Positions 42,283-51,782 of a stretch of 64,000 nucleotides of DNA are shown here, in pieces. The translations under genes were made by a program, and so were the position numbers. The notes beneath the pieces were generated by a model. That model did no database searches. It was given only the letters and a program-made list of their open reading frames with translations, and had not been told where the DNA came from. Every line of letters starts with the position of its first letter. Within the stretch, counting starts at the first letter, position 1. The DNA comes from Salegentibacter sp. (GTDB lineage Bacteria; Bacteroidota; Bacteroidia; Flavobacteriales; Flavobacteriaceae). The stretch is from assembly GCA_017795085.1 (NCBI GenBank), contig CP051246.1:2730514-2794513 (forward strand), given 5' to 3'.

Positions 42283-44583
42283 TTATTGATTTGACAAAGA
42301 ATAAGGAGCATCGCTCTTTTTCACTCCTCTCTTTTTATTAGGTTCTGAAACCATCTCAAAATCAAGTTTCGCACCTTTTATAAGATCTTCATATTTCAGA
42401 AAGTTTTTGGAATAGGAAGTTCCGTCAATTTTTAATTCATTTATATATTTATTTTCTGAACTATTCTCAGGTGCATTAATTGTTATTTTATTACCATTTT
42501 CAAGGTGTAAAATCGCCTTTTTAAATAAAGGTGCCCCCATTACATATTGGTTAACTGCAGGTGTTACAGGATAAAAACCTAAAGCGGAAAAAACATACCA
42601 GGCGGAAGTTTGCCCGTTATCTTCATCTCCACAATACCCATCGGGTGTTGGAAGATACATTCTATCTAAAGTTTCACGAACCCAGAATTGTGATTTCCAG
42701 GGTTCCCCTGCATAATTGTATAAATAAGTCATATGCTGAATAGGCTGATTACCATGTGCATACTGCCCCATATCTGCAACCTGCATTTCACGCATTTCAT
42801 GAATTATACTCCCGTTTTTGCGAGGACGAATGGTTGAGGCACTGGAAAATACCGTATCCAGTTGATGTATAAACTCTTTTCTTCCCCCCATTAAATTTTT
42901 AAGCCCTTCGATATCGTGAAAAACCGACCAGGTGTAGTGCATACTGCTGCCTTCTGTAAAACCTTCTCCCCATTCAATAGGATCAAAGTCTTCTACAAAC
43001 TCACCATTGGCCAGTTTTCCGCGCATAAATTTAGTTTCCGGATCATATACATTTTTATAATTGAAACTACGCTTTTTATAAAGTTCTATTTCACGTTTTG
43101 GCCGATTTAAAGCCTTCGCTACCTGATAAATAGAAAAATCGTTATAGGCATATTCCAAAGTTCGAGATACATTTTGTCTAACCTTACCATCATAAGAAAC
43201 ATAGCCTAAATTATTATAATCTTCTACTCCTGCCCTTCCAACAGCAGTTAGCGGTCCTTCATTATTGGCACCGTGGAGTAAGGCTTCATAAAGGATTTCT
43301 ATATCGTAACTTTCTTTATCCCCAATTTCCAGGTAAGCATCTGCAACTACTGAAGCTGAATTATTACCTATCATTATATTTCGCAAACCCGGACTAGCCC
43401 ATTCTGGCAACCATCCCGATTCTTTATAGGCATTTACCAGTCCTTTTTGCATTTTACCACTTAATTCCGGATACATCAGATTCAAAAATGGAAATAACGA
43501 ACGGAATGTATCCCAAAAACCGGTATCGGTAAACATGTAACCGGGCAGAACCTCACCATTGTATGGACTGTAATGTACAACCTCCCCATTTTCATCGTAT
43601 TCATAAAATTTACGCGGAAATAACAGTGTGCGATATAGGCAAGAATAGAAGGTAGTCATTTGATCTACCGTACCCCCGCTAACTTCAACTTTTTTTAATT
43701 CTTCATTCCAAATTTTAGCACCTTCGTTTTTAAGCTCCTCAAAACTTTTTGAGTTAATTTCCTGCTGAAGATTTCTCTCGGCTTGTTCAAAACTTATAAA
43801 GGAAGAAGCTACCTTGGCTTCAATAACATCATCCCGGCCTTTTGTTTTAAAATTAATTACGGCACCGGCATGATCTGCTTTTAGTTCTATACCTTTCTGA
43901 AGGTTTTCACCATTAAAAGTGGAGGCGGAATTGATAGGCTGTTCAAACTCAATAATGAAAAAATTCTTAAAATTTTCAGGTACACCTCCACTGTTTTTAG
44001 TTGTATATCCAATAAGTTTATTCTCTTCGGGTATTATTTTAATATAAGAACCCTTATCAAAAGCATCTATCACTACAAATGCACTGTCAGTTTTATTAAA
44101 TGTAAAGCGAAAACGCGCAGCACGCTCGGTTGGGGTAATTTCCGTTGTTACGTTATGATCGGCCAGAAAAACCTTGTAATAATTAGGTTTTACGGTCTCT
44201 GATTTGTGAGAAAACCAACTTTGACGAGATTTTTCAGTGAAACGTAAGCTATCAGATACCGGCATAATTGAAAATTGACCATAATCATTCATCCAGGGTG
44301 AGGGTTGATGGGTTTGTTTGAAACCTTTAATTTGGGTGGCATCATAAGTATAAGCCCACCCGCTTCCCATTTCACCGGTTTGGGGTGTCCAAAAATTCAT
44401 CCCCCAAGGTAAGGCAATTGCAGGGTATACATTACCATTAGATAAACTGTAATTTGAATCTGTCCCGATTAAGGGATTTACAAAGTCTATCGGGTTTTTT
44501 TTATCTATAGTAATGTTTTGTGCTACTATAGAATTGTAGCTAATAAAGAATAGGAAGCCACATAAAACTTTCGTTAATTTCAT
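42283..44583 (-). CDS. GH92 alpha-mannosidase, divergent subgroup (copy 2)
   Basis: From the ATG at 44583 the product is 766 residues with a signal peptide (MKLTKVLCGFLFFISYNSIVAQ). It is a close paralogue of the gene at 31310-33604: the same NPLIGTDSNYSLSNGNVYPAIAL start, THQPSPWMNDYGQFSIMP, FTDTGFWDTFRSLFPFLNLM, GYCGDEDNGQTSAWYVFSALG and the ending RGVKKSDAPYSLSN. A difference is TEGSSMHYTWSVFHD, where the sister has TEGNSWHYSW next to the likely acid. Divergence near the active site suggests different linkage or aglycone preference. It is the first gene of the 12-gene operon, with a LacI-type palindrome 36 bp upstream. Confidence 0.92.
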   Translation of the reverse strand: MKLTKVLCGFLFFISYNSIVAQNITIDKKNPIDFVNPLIGTDSNYSLSNGNVYPAIALPWGMNFWTPQTGEMGSGWAYTYDATQIKGFKQTHQPSPWMNDYGQFSIMPVSDSLRFTEKSRQSWFSHKSETVKPNYYKVFLADHNVTTEITPTERAARFRFTFNKTDSAFVVIDAFDKGSYIKIIPEENKLIGYTTKNSGGVPENFKNFFIIEFEQPINSASTFNGENLQKGIELKADHAGAVINFKTKGRDDVIEAKVASSFISFEQAERNLQQEINSKSFEELKNEGAKIWNEELKKVEVSGGTVDQMTTFYSCLYRTLLFPRKFYEYDENGEVVHYSPYNGEVLPGYMFTDTGFWDTFRSLFPFLNLMYPELSGKMQKGLVNAYKESGWLPEWASPGLRNIMIGNNSASVVADAYLEIGDKESYDIEILYEALLHGANNEGPLTAVGRAGVEDYNNLGYVSYDGKVRQNVSRTLEYAYNDFSIYQVAKALNRPKREIELYKKRSFNYKNVYDPETKFMRGKLANGEFVEDFDPIEWGEGFTEGSSMHYTWSVFHDIEGLKNLMGGRKEFIHQLDTVFSSASTIRPRKNGSIIHEMREMQVADMGQYAHGNQPIQHMTYLYNYAGEPWKSQFWVRETLDRMYLPTPDGYCGDEDNGQTSAWYVFSALGFYPVTPAVNQYVMGAPLFKKAILHLENGNKITINAPENSSENKYINELKIDGTSYSKNFLKYEDLIKGAKLDFEMVSEPNKKRGVKKSDAPYSLSNQ

Positions 44584-44619
44584 TTTATAAATTTTCTTGT
44601 CCATTGCTCAAACAATACT

Positions 44620-44635
44620 ACTAAACCGATTTATT
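44620..44635 (-). promoter_or_regulatory. LacI-type operator upstream of 12-gene mannan operon
   Basis: ACTAAACCGATTTATT matches the palindrome at 50249-50264 at 15 of 16 positions. The central CCGA and flanking ACTAAA are typical of LacI-family operators with a central CG. It lies 36 bp upstream of the GH92 start at 44583. Confidence 0.7.
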
Positions 44636-44660
44636 TAAAACTGAATATTAGATAGAATAT

Positions 44661-44684
44661 GAGGGGTGAAATTAATCACCCCTC
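44661..44684 (-). terminator. Terminator between SusCD and GH92 operons
   Basis: GAGGGGTGA (44661-44669) and TCACCCCTC (44676-44684) form a perfect 9-bp GC-rich stem with a 6-nt loop. It lies 18 bp after the stop of the discoidin-domain gene (minus strand), separating the SusC/SusD operon from the next one. Confidence 0.75.
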
Positions 44685-44702
44685 TTTAAAGTACTTTAAT
44701 CA

Positions 44703-45503
44703 CTATTCCAGAATGGATAAAAGTGCCCATTCACTCATCTGGAAGAGCCCCCCTCCATTATTATTAACTACATTTAAACGATAATAGGTATAACCAGTTT
44801 CGTTTTCAAAGTAAAATTCACGAGTTAAGTTTCTAGAACTAAAAGTTTGATCGACTCTTTCATCTAAAACATCCCAATTTTCACCGTCATTAGATCCTTG
44901 TATTTCCCAATCACGAGGGTCTCTATCCGAGGCATCATTTCCGGAAGTTAATTGATAAAAATTAACCACTTTTTCTTCTTCAAATTGTAATGTTATCCAA
45001 AATGGTTGTACATAATCTGTCAAATATTTTGAATTTAAATCACCATCGACTAATTTCAATGATCCTTCTCCTGCATCTGGACCATCACTATTTTCTCTGT
45101 TAACAATGATTTGCCCTTCTTCTGTAATGTCTACTGGTGCTGACGCTATAACCTTTAATTGAGCTTCAGCACTGAGGCTCTCCTGATCCTGAGAAACAAT
45201 TCTCAATACTGTTTCACCTGCTTCCCCGGCGGTAATTGTAACTGATTGGTCATCATTCATTACAAGATCAGCAACACTTGAATCATCTACTTCCCACATA
45301 TATTCCCTTGCCGGATTAATATTTGGCACAAATCTCGGTTTAATGTCCTCTGTTTCTCCAGAGATTAGGAGTATATCTGTATTGTCTAAAGTTACTCCAG
45401 TTTCTACCAATTCCGGAAAGTCCCTACGACCTTCACAGGAAAAAAGACCTATAATAAATGTGGAAAGGACTATACTTTTTAAATTAAATAACTTTGTATT
45501 CAT
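44703..45503 (-). CDS. Surface lipoprotein with Ig-like and discoidin domains
   Basis: The 266-residue lipoprotein (Cys23 in LFSCEG) has an Ig-like/BIG2-type domain (about residues 35-118). It includes NTDILLISGETEDIKPRF and SVTITAGEAGETVLRIVSQD. A C-terminal F5/8-type (discoidin, CBM32-like) domain follows (about 140-266) with PFWITLQFEEEKVVNFYQLTSG, DPRDWEIQGSNDGENWDVLDER and YTYYRLNV. Such proteins bind glycans at the cell surface. Directly after SusC and SusD it probably serves as the surface glycan-binding protein of that pair. Confidence 0.85.
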   Translation of the reverse strand: MNTKLFNLKSIVLSTFIIGLFSCEGRRDFPELVETGVTLDNTDILLISGETEDIKPRFVPNINPAREYMWEVDDSSVADLVMNDDQSVTITAGEAGETVLRIVSQDQESLSAEAQLKVIASAPVDITEEGQIIVNRENSDGPDAGEGSLKLVDGDLNSKYLTDYVQPFWITLQFEEEKVVNFYQLTSGNDASDRDPRDWEIQGSNDGENWDVLDERVDQTFSSRNLTREFYFENETGYTYYRLNVVNNNGGGLFQMSEWALLSILE

Positions 45504-45514
45504 AAAATAGCTTT

Positions 45515-47128
45515 TTAATAACCAGGGTTTTGTTCTAAGTTAGGATTGGTTTGCACTTGTCGCAATGGTATGGGATATAGAGTTCGATAATCCTCACTGG
45601 GCTCATGATCCCACCAGGTTCCAGTAGTAAATTCTCCAAACCTTATAAGGTCTGTACGACGCTTACCTTCAAATATAAATTCACGCCCTCTTTCTGCCAA
45701 TAATTCGTTCATTGTTAAAGTTGAAGTGGTGTACATTTCATCATCCCAATCTTCATCTGTAAAATAACGACTCTTACTTTCGTTGATCAGACTAACAGCC
45801 TCGCTAGTTGCATTGCCATCATTTAAATGCATTAAAGCTTCTGCTTTATTAAAATACATTTCGGTTAACCTATAAATAACAAAATCATTTTCTAAGTAAT
45901 TCTCATCATTCTGTGTTCCTGAACGATATTTATGGAAACGAGCACCGCTATTTTCTTCTCCATCTGTCATACTTCCTTCTCCGGTTTGCCCTTCACTGTT
46001 TCTTCTAATATTATTAACATATACGAAAGGCTCACCATTATATTCTTCAGATCCCAAAATAGGTTGATCAGTACCATAAACATATTGTGGTCCGAATAAA
46101 AACCATTCTTCTTTTCTAATATCATTTTCCTGGTATGCGTCAAATGCAGATGGGATCACAACAAAAGCATTATTTCCTGAATAGTTAACATCTAAAGCTG
46201 GTGCCATGTTGGAAAAACCGGCATAAAAAGAACGCCAATCATAACCAAAACCATTCTCCCTACTAAATGGGAATTGAAAAATATTTTCAGGAGAAAGTTC
46301 GTTCTGATTACTAAAAGGACCTAAAGGATCTTGATCTAATGCGATATTTCCCATTAAGGATCCACCTTCTCCATCTATTACTTTATCAGCGTACTCAATA
46401 CTCTCTTCCCATCTTGGCTCACCGCTCCAAATTTCAGCATTAAGATATAATTCAGAAAGCATGGCGTAACCTACAGCTTTAGAAACCCTACCTAATAATG
46501 ATTGTGATAGCGGCTGAAGACTTTCAACATTTTCCAATAATTCACTTTCTACAAAATCAAAGACTTCCTTTCTGGACACGGTAGCAGGATTTTGCGGTTC
46601 TCCAACCTGGGTTACAAGTGGAATATTACCAAAAAGATCCATTAACTTCATATAATGATATGCTCTTAATACCTTAGATTCCGCAATTAAAGACTGTAAG
46701 CGCTCCTCAGAAATATCTGCAGATTCAGAATCAACATTCTGAATATCAGCTATTGCAGAATTTACATACCCAACACCTGTCCACATTAAACTCCAGGTAT
46801 TAGCCAACCTTCCTTCCTGTGTTGTCCAGGTGTGATAGTGCTGTCTAATATGATCCCCGCCATCAAACCCATGACGCCCTTTTTGAGTCCAAGCAGTTTG
46901 ATCTGCCGATAGTTCATTATGATAATAATATCCATTTTGTCCAGACCAAGCTAACCAAGCTTGCATGTGAGTAAAAGGTCTTAAAGTAGCCTGAATTATC
47001 TCCAATTCATTATTATAAAAATTTGATTCTTCCAATTCGGAATACGGATTTTCATCCAATTCTGTACAACCAAAAATGCTAAATATGATTGCGAAGCAAG
47101 CTATATTTTTTATATTAATTATATTCAT
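45515..47128 (-). CDS. SusD/RagB family glycan-binding lipoprotein
   Basis: From the ATG at 47128 the product is 537 residues with a lipobox at Cys21 (FSIFGC). The SusD features are ELDENPYSELEESNFYNNE near the start, a TPR-like helical core (SKVLRAYHYMKLMDLFGNIPLVTQ) and the C-terminal signature LLAERGREFIFEGKRRTDLIRFG ... YPIPLRQVQTNPNLEQNPGY. SusD proteins form a lid on the SusC transporter and bind the incoming oligosaccharide. Its gene starts 10 bp after the SusC stop. Confidence 0.94.
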   Translation of the reverse strand: MNIINIKNIACFAIIFSIFGCTELDENPYSELEESNFYNNELEIIQATLRPFTHMQAWLAWSGQNGYYYHNELSADQTAWTQKGRHGFDGGDHIRQHYHTWTTQEGRLANTWSLMWTGVGYVNSAIADIQNVDSESADISEERLQSLIAESKVLRAYHYMKLMDLFGNIPLVTQVGEPQNPATVSRKEVFDFVESELLENVESLQPLSQSLLGRVSKAVGYAMLSELYLNAEIWSGEPRWEESIEYADKVIDGEGGSLMGNIALDQDPLGPFSNQNELSPENIFQFPFSRENGFGYDWRSFYAGFSNMAPALDVNYSGNNAFVVIPSAFDAYQENDIRKEEWFLFGPQYVYGTDQPILGSEEYNGEPFVYVNNIRRNSEGQTGEGSMTDGEENSGARFHKYRSGTQNDENYLENDFVIYRLTEMYFNKAEALMHLNDGNATSEAVSLINESKSRYFTDEDWDDEMYTTSTLTMNELLAERGREFIFEGKRRTDLIRFGEFTTGTWWDHEPSEDYRTLYPIPLRQVQTNPNLEQNPGY

Positions 47129-47138
47129 TTCTATATGT

Positions 47139-50100
47139 TTAAAATTTAACATTCAGACCTACAGTAATTGTAGTTGTTCTAGGATAAAAGTTCCTATCAT
47201 CAACTCCTGGGTATAGCCCGGTATCCTGAACTTCGGGATCCCGACCAGTATAAGCCGTAATTACCGCTAGATTTCTTGCATTTGCATAAACCCTAAGCGA
47301 ATTAAAAGGGCTATTTTCTCCAAAGTCAAAATTGTAGCCCAGAGTAACATTATCTAGCCTTACAAAATCACCACTCTCCAGGTAATAATCGGAATATTGT
47401 GGTTGTTCACTAATGTGACTGTATTGATCTAATGCAGAGGTTAATATATTCCCTCCAATATTAGGATTTCCATAGAAGAGGTCTACCGTATTTAATATAT
47501 CATAATCAAATTTACCTCTTAAGAATATAGTAAGGTCAAAGTTTTTATAGCGAAAAGTATTTGTAAGGGATGCATTATATTTGGGCATTCCATTTCCTAT
47601 TATCGCGTTATCTTCTTCCGGACTGATTTCACTGGCAGGAACTACAGAATCATCTGCTTTATAAAACAGCCACTGACCATCTTGAGTAAATCCGGCAAAA
47701 CGCTTTCCGTAGAAATTCCCTATTGGCCCACCTTCAGTATTTCTAATAGCATCTCCTAAGTTACCCGGATTACCTATATTACCTCCAAAAATCTCACTTG
47801 CAATAAACTGATCATTAGAAAGGGTTGTTAATTCATTTTCCTGATAATTAGCTGCCAAATCTATATTCCAACTAAAATCTTCAGAATTTATCGCCCTAAA
47901 AGTCGTTCCCAACTCTACACCTTTATTTGTAATAGTTCCTACATTAGTATAAATAGTCCTTTGAACAAATGGGGGTTGCGGAACATCATAACTAAGTAAT
48001 AGATCTTCAGTTCTCCGGTTATATATATCTAAAGCCCCAGTAATCCTATTACTTAACAAACCAAAATCCAACCCAAGGTTCCATTCTTTTTTTCTTTCCC
48101 ACCTTAAATCAGGATTGGGGTTTTTATTTGCCCCATAAGTCTGATAAAAAGTTGGAATATATTCCCCATCAGCATTTGGCTCGTCAGGATAAATTGGATA
48201 ACGACCGCCGGTTCCCAGGGTAACCAATGACTGATAATTAGGAATTCCCTGGTTTCCTGTAATTCCATAATCTGCTCTTAACTTAAGGCTAGACAAAAAG
48301 TCAACATCATCCATAAAAGTTTCATCCGAAACCATCCAAGCAGCGGATACAGCAGGAAAATTACCCCACTTATTATTAGCCCCAAATTTTGAAGAACCCT
48401 CCCTTCGTATAGAAGCCTGTAGAAAGTAACGATCTTTAAAAGAGTAGTTCACCCTAGAAAAGAACGCAATTAAGGTATTATCATCTTTAAAGCTATTCAG
48501 GCCAGGTCGTGGCAAATCAGTATCGATAATAGCATTCCCGGCACCAAAATTCCAATCTAAGAAAGCATCAGTGGTAAAACCACTGTTATTCATATCAAAA
48601 GTTTCAGTTGTTGTATATTGATAGCTATACCCACCTAAAATGTCAAAAGCGTGATTTCCTACTTCATGTTCATATGTTATGGTAGGTTCAAAAGTACTAG
48701 TATGGCTTAGTAAATTAGACTTATAAGCATATCCAGTCCCACGATAGTCACTTCCCGGGTTGTATTGGTTCCAGTCTTGAATAGATCGGTATTGCCTATC
48801 ATTCCAGATATTTCTTTGATAAGATCCAAAAGCAGCAATCATTAAACCTTCAGTAATTTCAAATGAAGCTTTAGCATCACCGGAAAAAGTTTGTTGTTGT
48901 CTTTTATTAAACCTATTTTCATATTCAGAAAATGGATTGTAACCATTTTGAGGTTGATAAAAACCAAATTCTCCCTGATTATAGAGATCGGTTCCTTCTT
49001 CTACAGAATAAGGCGCATAAATTGGTGCAGTGGGATTCCAATCTGTCACAATACCAAATTGACCTCCACCTTGTAAATTGGCATTGTTAAAATTAGTTAC
49101 TATACTTGATTGAAAATTCAATCGGTCATCAAAGGCCGATTGATTAAAACTAGCACGCACACCAAATTCTTCACGTTCATTTTCCAAGGCAATTCCCTCC
49201 AGATTTCTATAGTATAAAGAGACCCGGTAATTCCCATTTTCTCCACCACCTGAAGCTATAAAATTATGATACTGGCTAAGGTTAGATTTATTTACGAGTT
49301 CATCAAAGATGTCTGTTGAATACCCATAATCATTAGCAGAAAAAACTCCATCCTCAATAGCTTGCCTATATTGTTGAGCAGATAAAAAGTCTGGTTTGGC
49401 ATTTACATAATCCTGGGATAAAAAAGTAGAATATTCAAAACTGGTTACCCCAGCTTTTCCTTTTTTGGTAGTAATTAATATCACACCATTATTCCCTCTT
49501 GTCCCATAAATTGCAGAAGCAGCCCCACTCTTTAAAACATCAAAAGATTCTATATCATTTTGCTGTACCAAATCCAAATTCCCCCCTGGGATACCATCAA
49601 TCACAATTAAAGGCTCGGTATTCCCTGTAATCGAGGTCACTCCTCTTAACTGAATAGAAGTTCCACCATTTGGATTATTACCTCCAGCTCGTGTAATTGA
49701 CAGACCTGGAACTTTACCCTGAATAAGCGATAGAGCATTGGTGACTACCCCCTGGTTGAAATCATCTTCTGAAACTTTGGTAATAGAAGTGGTAACAGAA
49801 CGTCGATTCTGAGTACCATAACCTACAAGCACAACCTCATCTAAAGTCTCCTGACTTGTCTCCATCTGAAGATCTATAGTCGATTGACCATCTACATTCT
49901 GTTCTTCTGTTTGCATACCAACAAACGAAAAAACCAATACAGGGTTTTCGCTTTCTAAGACTATCGAATAGTTTCCATCAAAATCAGTTTGAGCACCGTT
50001 ATTGGTACCTTTTTCTTGGATAGTCACTCCGGGTAAAGGAATACCATTTGTATCGGTAATCGTTCCTTCAACAGTACCCTGATTTTGCATAAAAGGATAC

Positions 50101-50201
50101 GCCTTGTTAATCTGAATTACTAAAAACAAGAAAAACAAGAGATATTTTAATTTTCTGTTAAAAAAAGTAGCCTCTTTAAACAGACTGATTTTTTTTTTCA
50201 T
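47139..50201 (-). CDS. SusC/RagA family TonB-dependent transporter
   Basis: The 1020-residue outer-membrane protein has a signal sequence and a carboxypeptidase-regulatory-like domain (about residues 42-120, GTVEGTITDTNGIPLPGVTIQEKG). It continues with the TonB-box-like DEVVLVGYGTQ, a plug domain (LQGVTSITGN-type RGVTSITGNTEPLIVIDGIPGG) and a 22-strand barrel ending in TTITVGLNVKF. It imports oligosaccharides across the outer membrane. Unlike the second SusC in this window it has no STN domain. It is the first gene of an operon with SusD and the discoidin lipoprotein. Confidence 0.94.
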   Translation of the reverse strand: MKKKISLFKEATFFNRKLKYLLFFLFLVIQINKAYPFMQNQGTVEGTITDTNGIPLPGVTIQEKGTNNGAQTDFDGNYSIVLESENPVLVFSFVGMQTEEQNVDGQSTIDLQMETSQETLDEVVLVGYGTQNRRSVTTSITKVSEDDFNQGVVTNALSLIQGKVPGLSITRAGGNNPNGGTSIQLRGVTSITGNTEPLIVIDGIPGGNLDLVQQNDIESFDVLKSGAASAIYGTRGNNGVILITTKKGKAGVTSFEYSTFLSQDYVNAKPDFLSAQQYRQAIEDGVFSANDYGYSTDIFDELVNKSNLSQYHNFIASGGGENGNYRVSLYYRNLEGIALENEREEFGVRASFNQSAFDDRLNFQSSIVTNFNNANLQGGGQFGIVTDWNPTAPIYAPYSVEEGTDLYNQGEFGFYQPQNGYNPFSEYENRFNKRQQQTFSGDAKASFEITEGLMIAAFGSYQRNIWNDRQYRSIQDWNQYNPGSDYRGTGYAYKSNLLSHTSTFEPTITYEHEVGNHAFDILGGYSYQYTTTETFDMNNSGFTTDAFLDWNFGAGNAIIDTDLPRPGLNSFKDDNTLIAFFSRVNYSFKDRYFLQASIRREGSSKFGANNKWGNFPAVSAAWMVSDETFMDDVDFLSSLKLRADYGITGNQGIPNYQSLVTLGTGGRYPIYPDEPNADGEYIPTFYQTYGANKNPNPDLRWERKKEWNLGLDFGLLSNRITGALDIYNRRTEDLLLSYDVPQPPFVQRTIYTNVGTITNKGVELGTTFRAINSEDFSWNIDLAANYQENELTTLSNDQFIASEIFGGNIGNPGNLGDAIRNTEGGPIGNFYGKRFAGFTQDGQWLFYKADDSVVPASEISPEEDNAIIGNGMPKYNASLTNTFRYKNFDLTIFLRGKFDYDILNTVDLFYGNPNIGGNILTSALDQYSHISEQPQYSDYYLESGDFVRLDNVTLGYNFDFGENSPFNSLRVYANARNLAVITAYTGRDPEVQDTGLYPGVDDRNFYPRTTTITVGLNVKF

Positions 50202-50248
50202 ACTCGATTAATATTTGATAACGTTAAGATTAATTACAACGCTAATAT

Positions 50249-50264
50249 ACTAAACCGATTTAGT
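50249..50264 (-). promoter_or_regulatory. LacI-type operator upstream of SusC operon
   Basis: ACTAAACCGATTTAGT has perfect 6-bp arms around CCGA. It lies 48 bp upstream of the SusC start and fits the consensus ACTAAA-(A/C)CG(A/T)-TTTAGT shared by the other PUL operators. Confidence 0.75.
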
Positions 50265-50351
50265 CTACAAAATAATCTAAAGGTTTCCTTTAAATTTTTA
50301 ACATTACAACTTACTTGTCTAATTTTTATTGAAAGCAGGGCCTTACCTATT

Positions 50352-51731
50352 TTAATTATTAATTCCCATTTCGGTACGAACATTTTCAACCCACCTCTTA
50401 TGAAGGTTTAACAACGCTTTGACTTTATCAGGGTATTTAGCGGCAATATTATTTTCCTCAGAAACATCTTCATCTAAGTTCACTAAAAATAAGTCGGGAA
50501 GCTCAGAGGTTCTCTCGGAAGTTGACGGTTCAAATACATTCCCTATTAATTTCCAGGGACCTTTTCTTATAGCCCATTGTGAAGTATCACTACGGTATGT
50601 TCCTACCTGCCAAAAGGCCACTTCGTGTAAATCTTCGTTTTTATTTTTAATTATAGGCATCAAACTTTTCCCGTCAATATTTTCAGAAATCTCTGAGCTT
50701 GTTAATTCTGCAATGGTCGGAAACCAATCCATTTGCATAGCAAGTTGCTCCCTGATACCACCTGCTGGAATTTTTTTCGGATACCTGATTATGGCCGGCA
50801 CCCTTATACCACCTTCAAACAAACTGAATTTACTCCCCCTGTATGGACCGGCGTTACCACCTCCCCAAAAAGCCCTTTCCTCTGTACTGTGCCCATGGTC
50901 CGACTGAAATATTACAATAGTATTCTCTGTAATTCCCTTTTCATCTATATAATCCAACACCTTCCCTATAGCCTCATCGGTATTGGAAACAAAAGCAGCA
51001 TATTCTTTTCTGGGAGTGGGTAAACTCTTATATTTTTCCAACCATTTTGCTGCCCCCTGGTAAGGATAATGGGGGGCATTAAAAGCCCAATAAATAAAAA
51101 AGGGATTGTTGTTACCATTTCTATCAATCTCAGATTTCACTTCATCAACCATTATATCCGTAAAATGTGCTCCCGGTTTATAAACCTCTTCATTATTTCT
51201 ATATAAATCGTGTCTATTAGGGCCATCCCAAAAAAAGAAATGGGAATAATTATCGATACAACCATTTCTATGACCAAAAAAATAATCAAACCCCTGCGCA
51301 TTAGGAAGATTTTGTTCCCTATGACCTAAGTGCCATTTTCCAATCAAGGAAGTACGATAATCATTTTTTTTCAGCATCTCAGCTATGGTAACCTGATTTG
51401 CAGGTAATCCAAACTGACCGGTTTTTTTGGCACGTTCGGGGATGGGAACATTATTAGGCAGTCCGGCCCTGAGGTTAGTTTTTCCAGTTAATAAGGCTGC
51501 ACGGGAAGGAGAACAAACCGGTGCGGCTGCATAAAACTGCGTAAACTTTAACCCCTCTTCTGCAAGCCTGTCTATATTTGGAGTATACAAGTCTTGAGCT
51601 CCATAATTATTAACATCAATTGAACCCTGATCATCTGTCATGATAATAATTACATTGGGTTTATTATCCTGACTAAATAAGGTCAATGGGTATAATGCTA
51701 ATCCTATAAGTAGTTTTTTTACTTGTATCAT
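50352..51731 (-). CDS. S1-family sulfatase
   Basis: The 459-residue exported protein (signal peptide ending in FS-QDN) has the type I sulfatase signature AAPVCSPSRAALLTGK; Cys73 is the residue converted to formylglycine. Metal-binding DDQGS (Asp33, Asp34), a HLGH segment (GKWHLGHREQNLP) and QSDHGHS support an intact site. It hydrolyses sulfate esters, here probably on mannose units. As the last gene of the operon with a GH92 enzyme it suggests that the native substrate is a sulfated alpha-mannan. Activation needs a sulfatase-maturing enzyme, not encoded in the window. Confidence 0.93.
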   Translation of the reverse strand: MIQVKKLLIGLALYPLTLFSQDNKPNVIIIMTDDQGSIDVNNYGAQDLYTPNIDRLAEEGLKFTQFYAAAPVCSPSRAALLTGKTNLRAGLPNNVPIPERAKKTGQFGLPANQVTIAEMLKKNDYRTSLIGKWHLGHREQNLPNAQGFDYFFGHRNGCIDNYSHFFFWDGPNRHDLYRNNEEVYKPGAHFTDIMVDEVKSEIDRNGNNNPFFIYWAFNAPHYPYQGAAKWLEKYKSLPTPRKEYAAFVSNTDEAIGKVLDYIDEKGITENTIVIFQSDHGHSTEERAFWGGGNAGPYRGSKFSLFEGGIRVPAIIRYPKKIPAGGIREQLAMQMDWFPTIAELTSSEISENIDGKSLMPIIKNKNEDLHEVAFWQVGTYRSDTSQWAIRKGPWKLIGNVFEPSTSERTSELPDLFLVNLDEDVSEENNIAAKYPDKVKALLNLHKRWVENVRTEMGINN

Positions 51732-51782
51732 CGAGTTAAATTACAATTGATTTATAGATACTTATGAATTAAATTTTAAAAG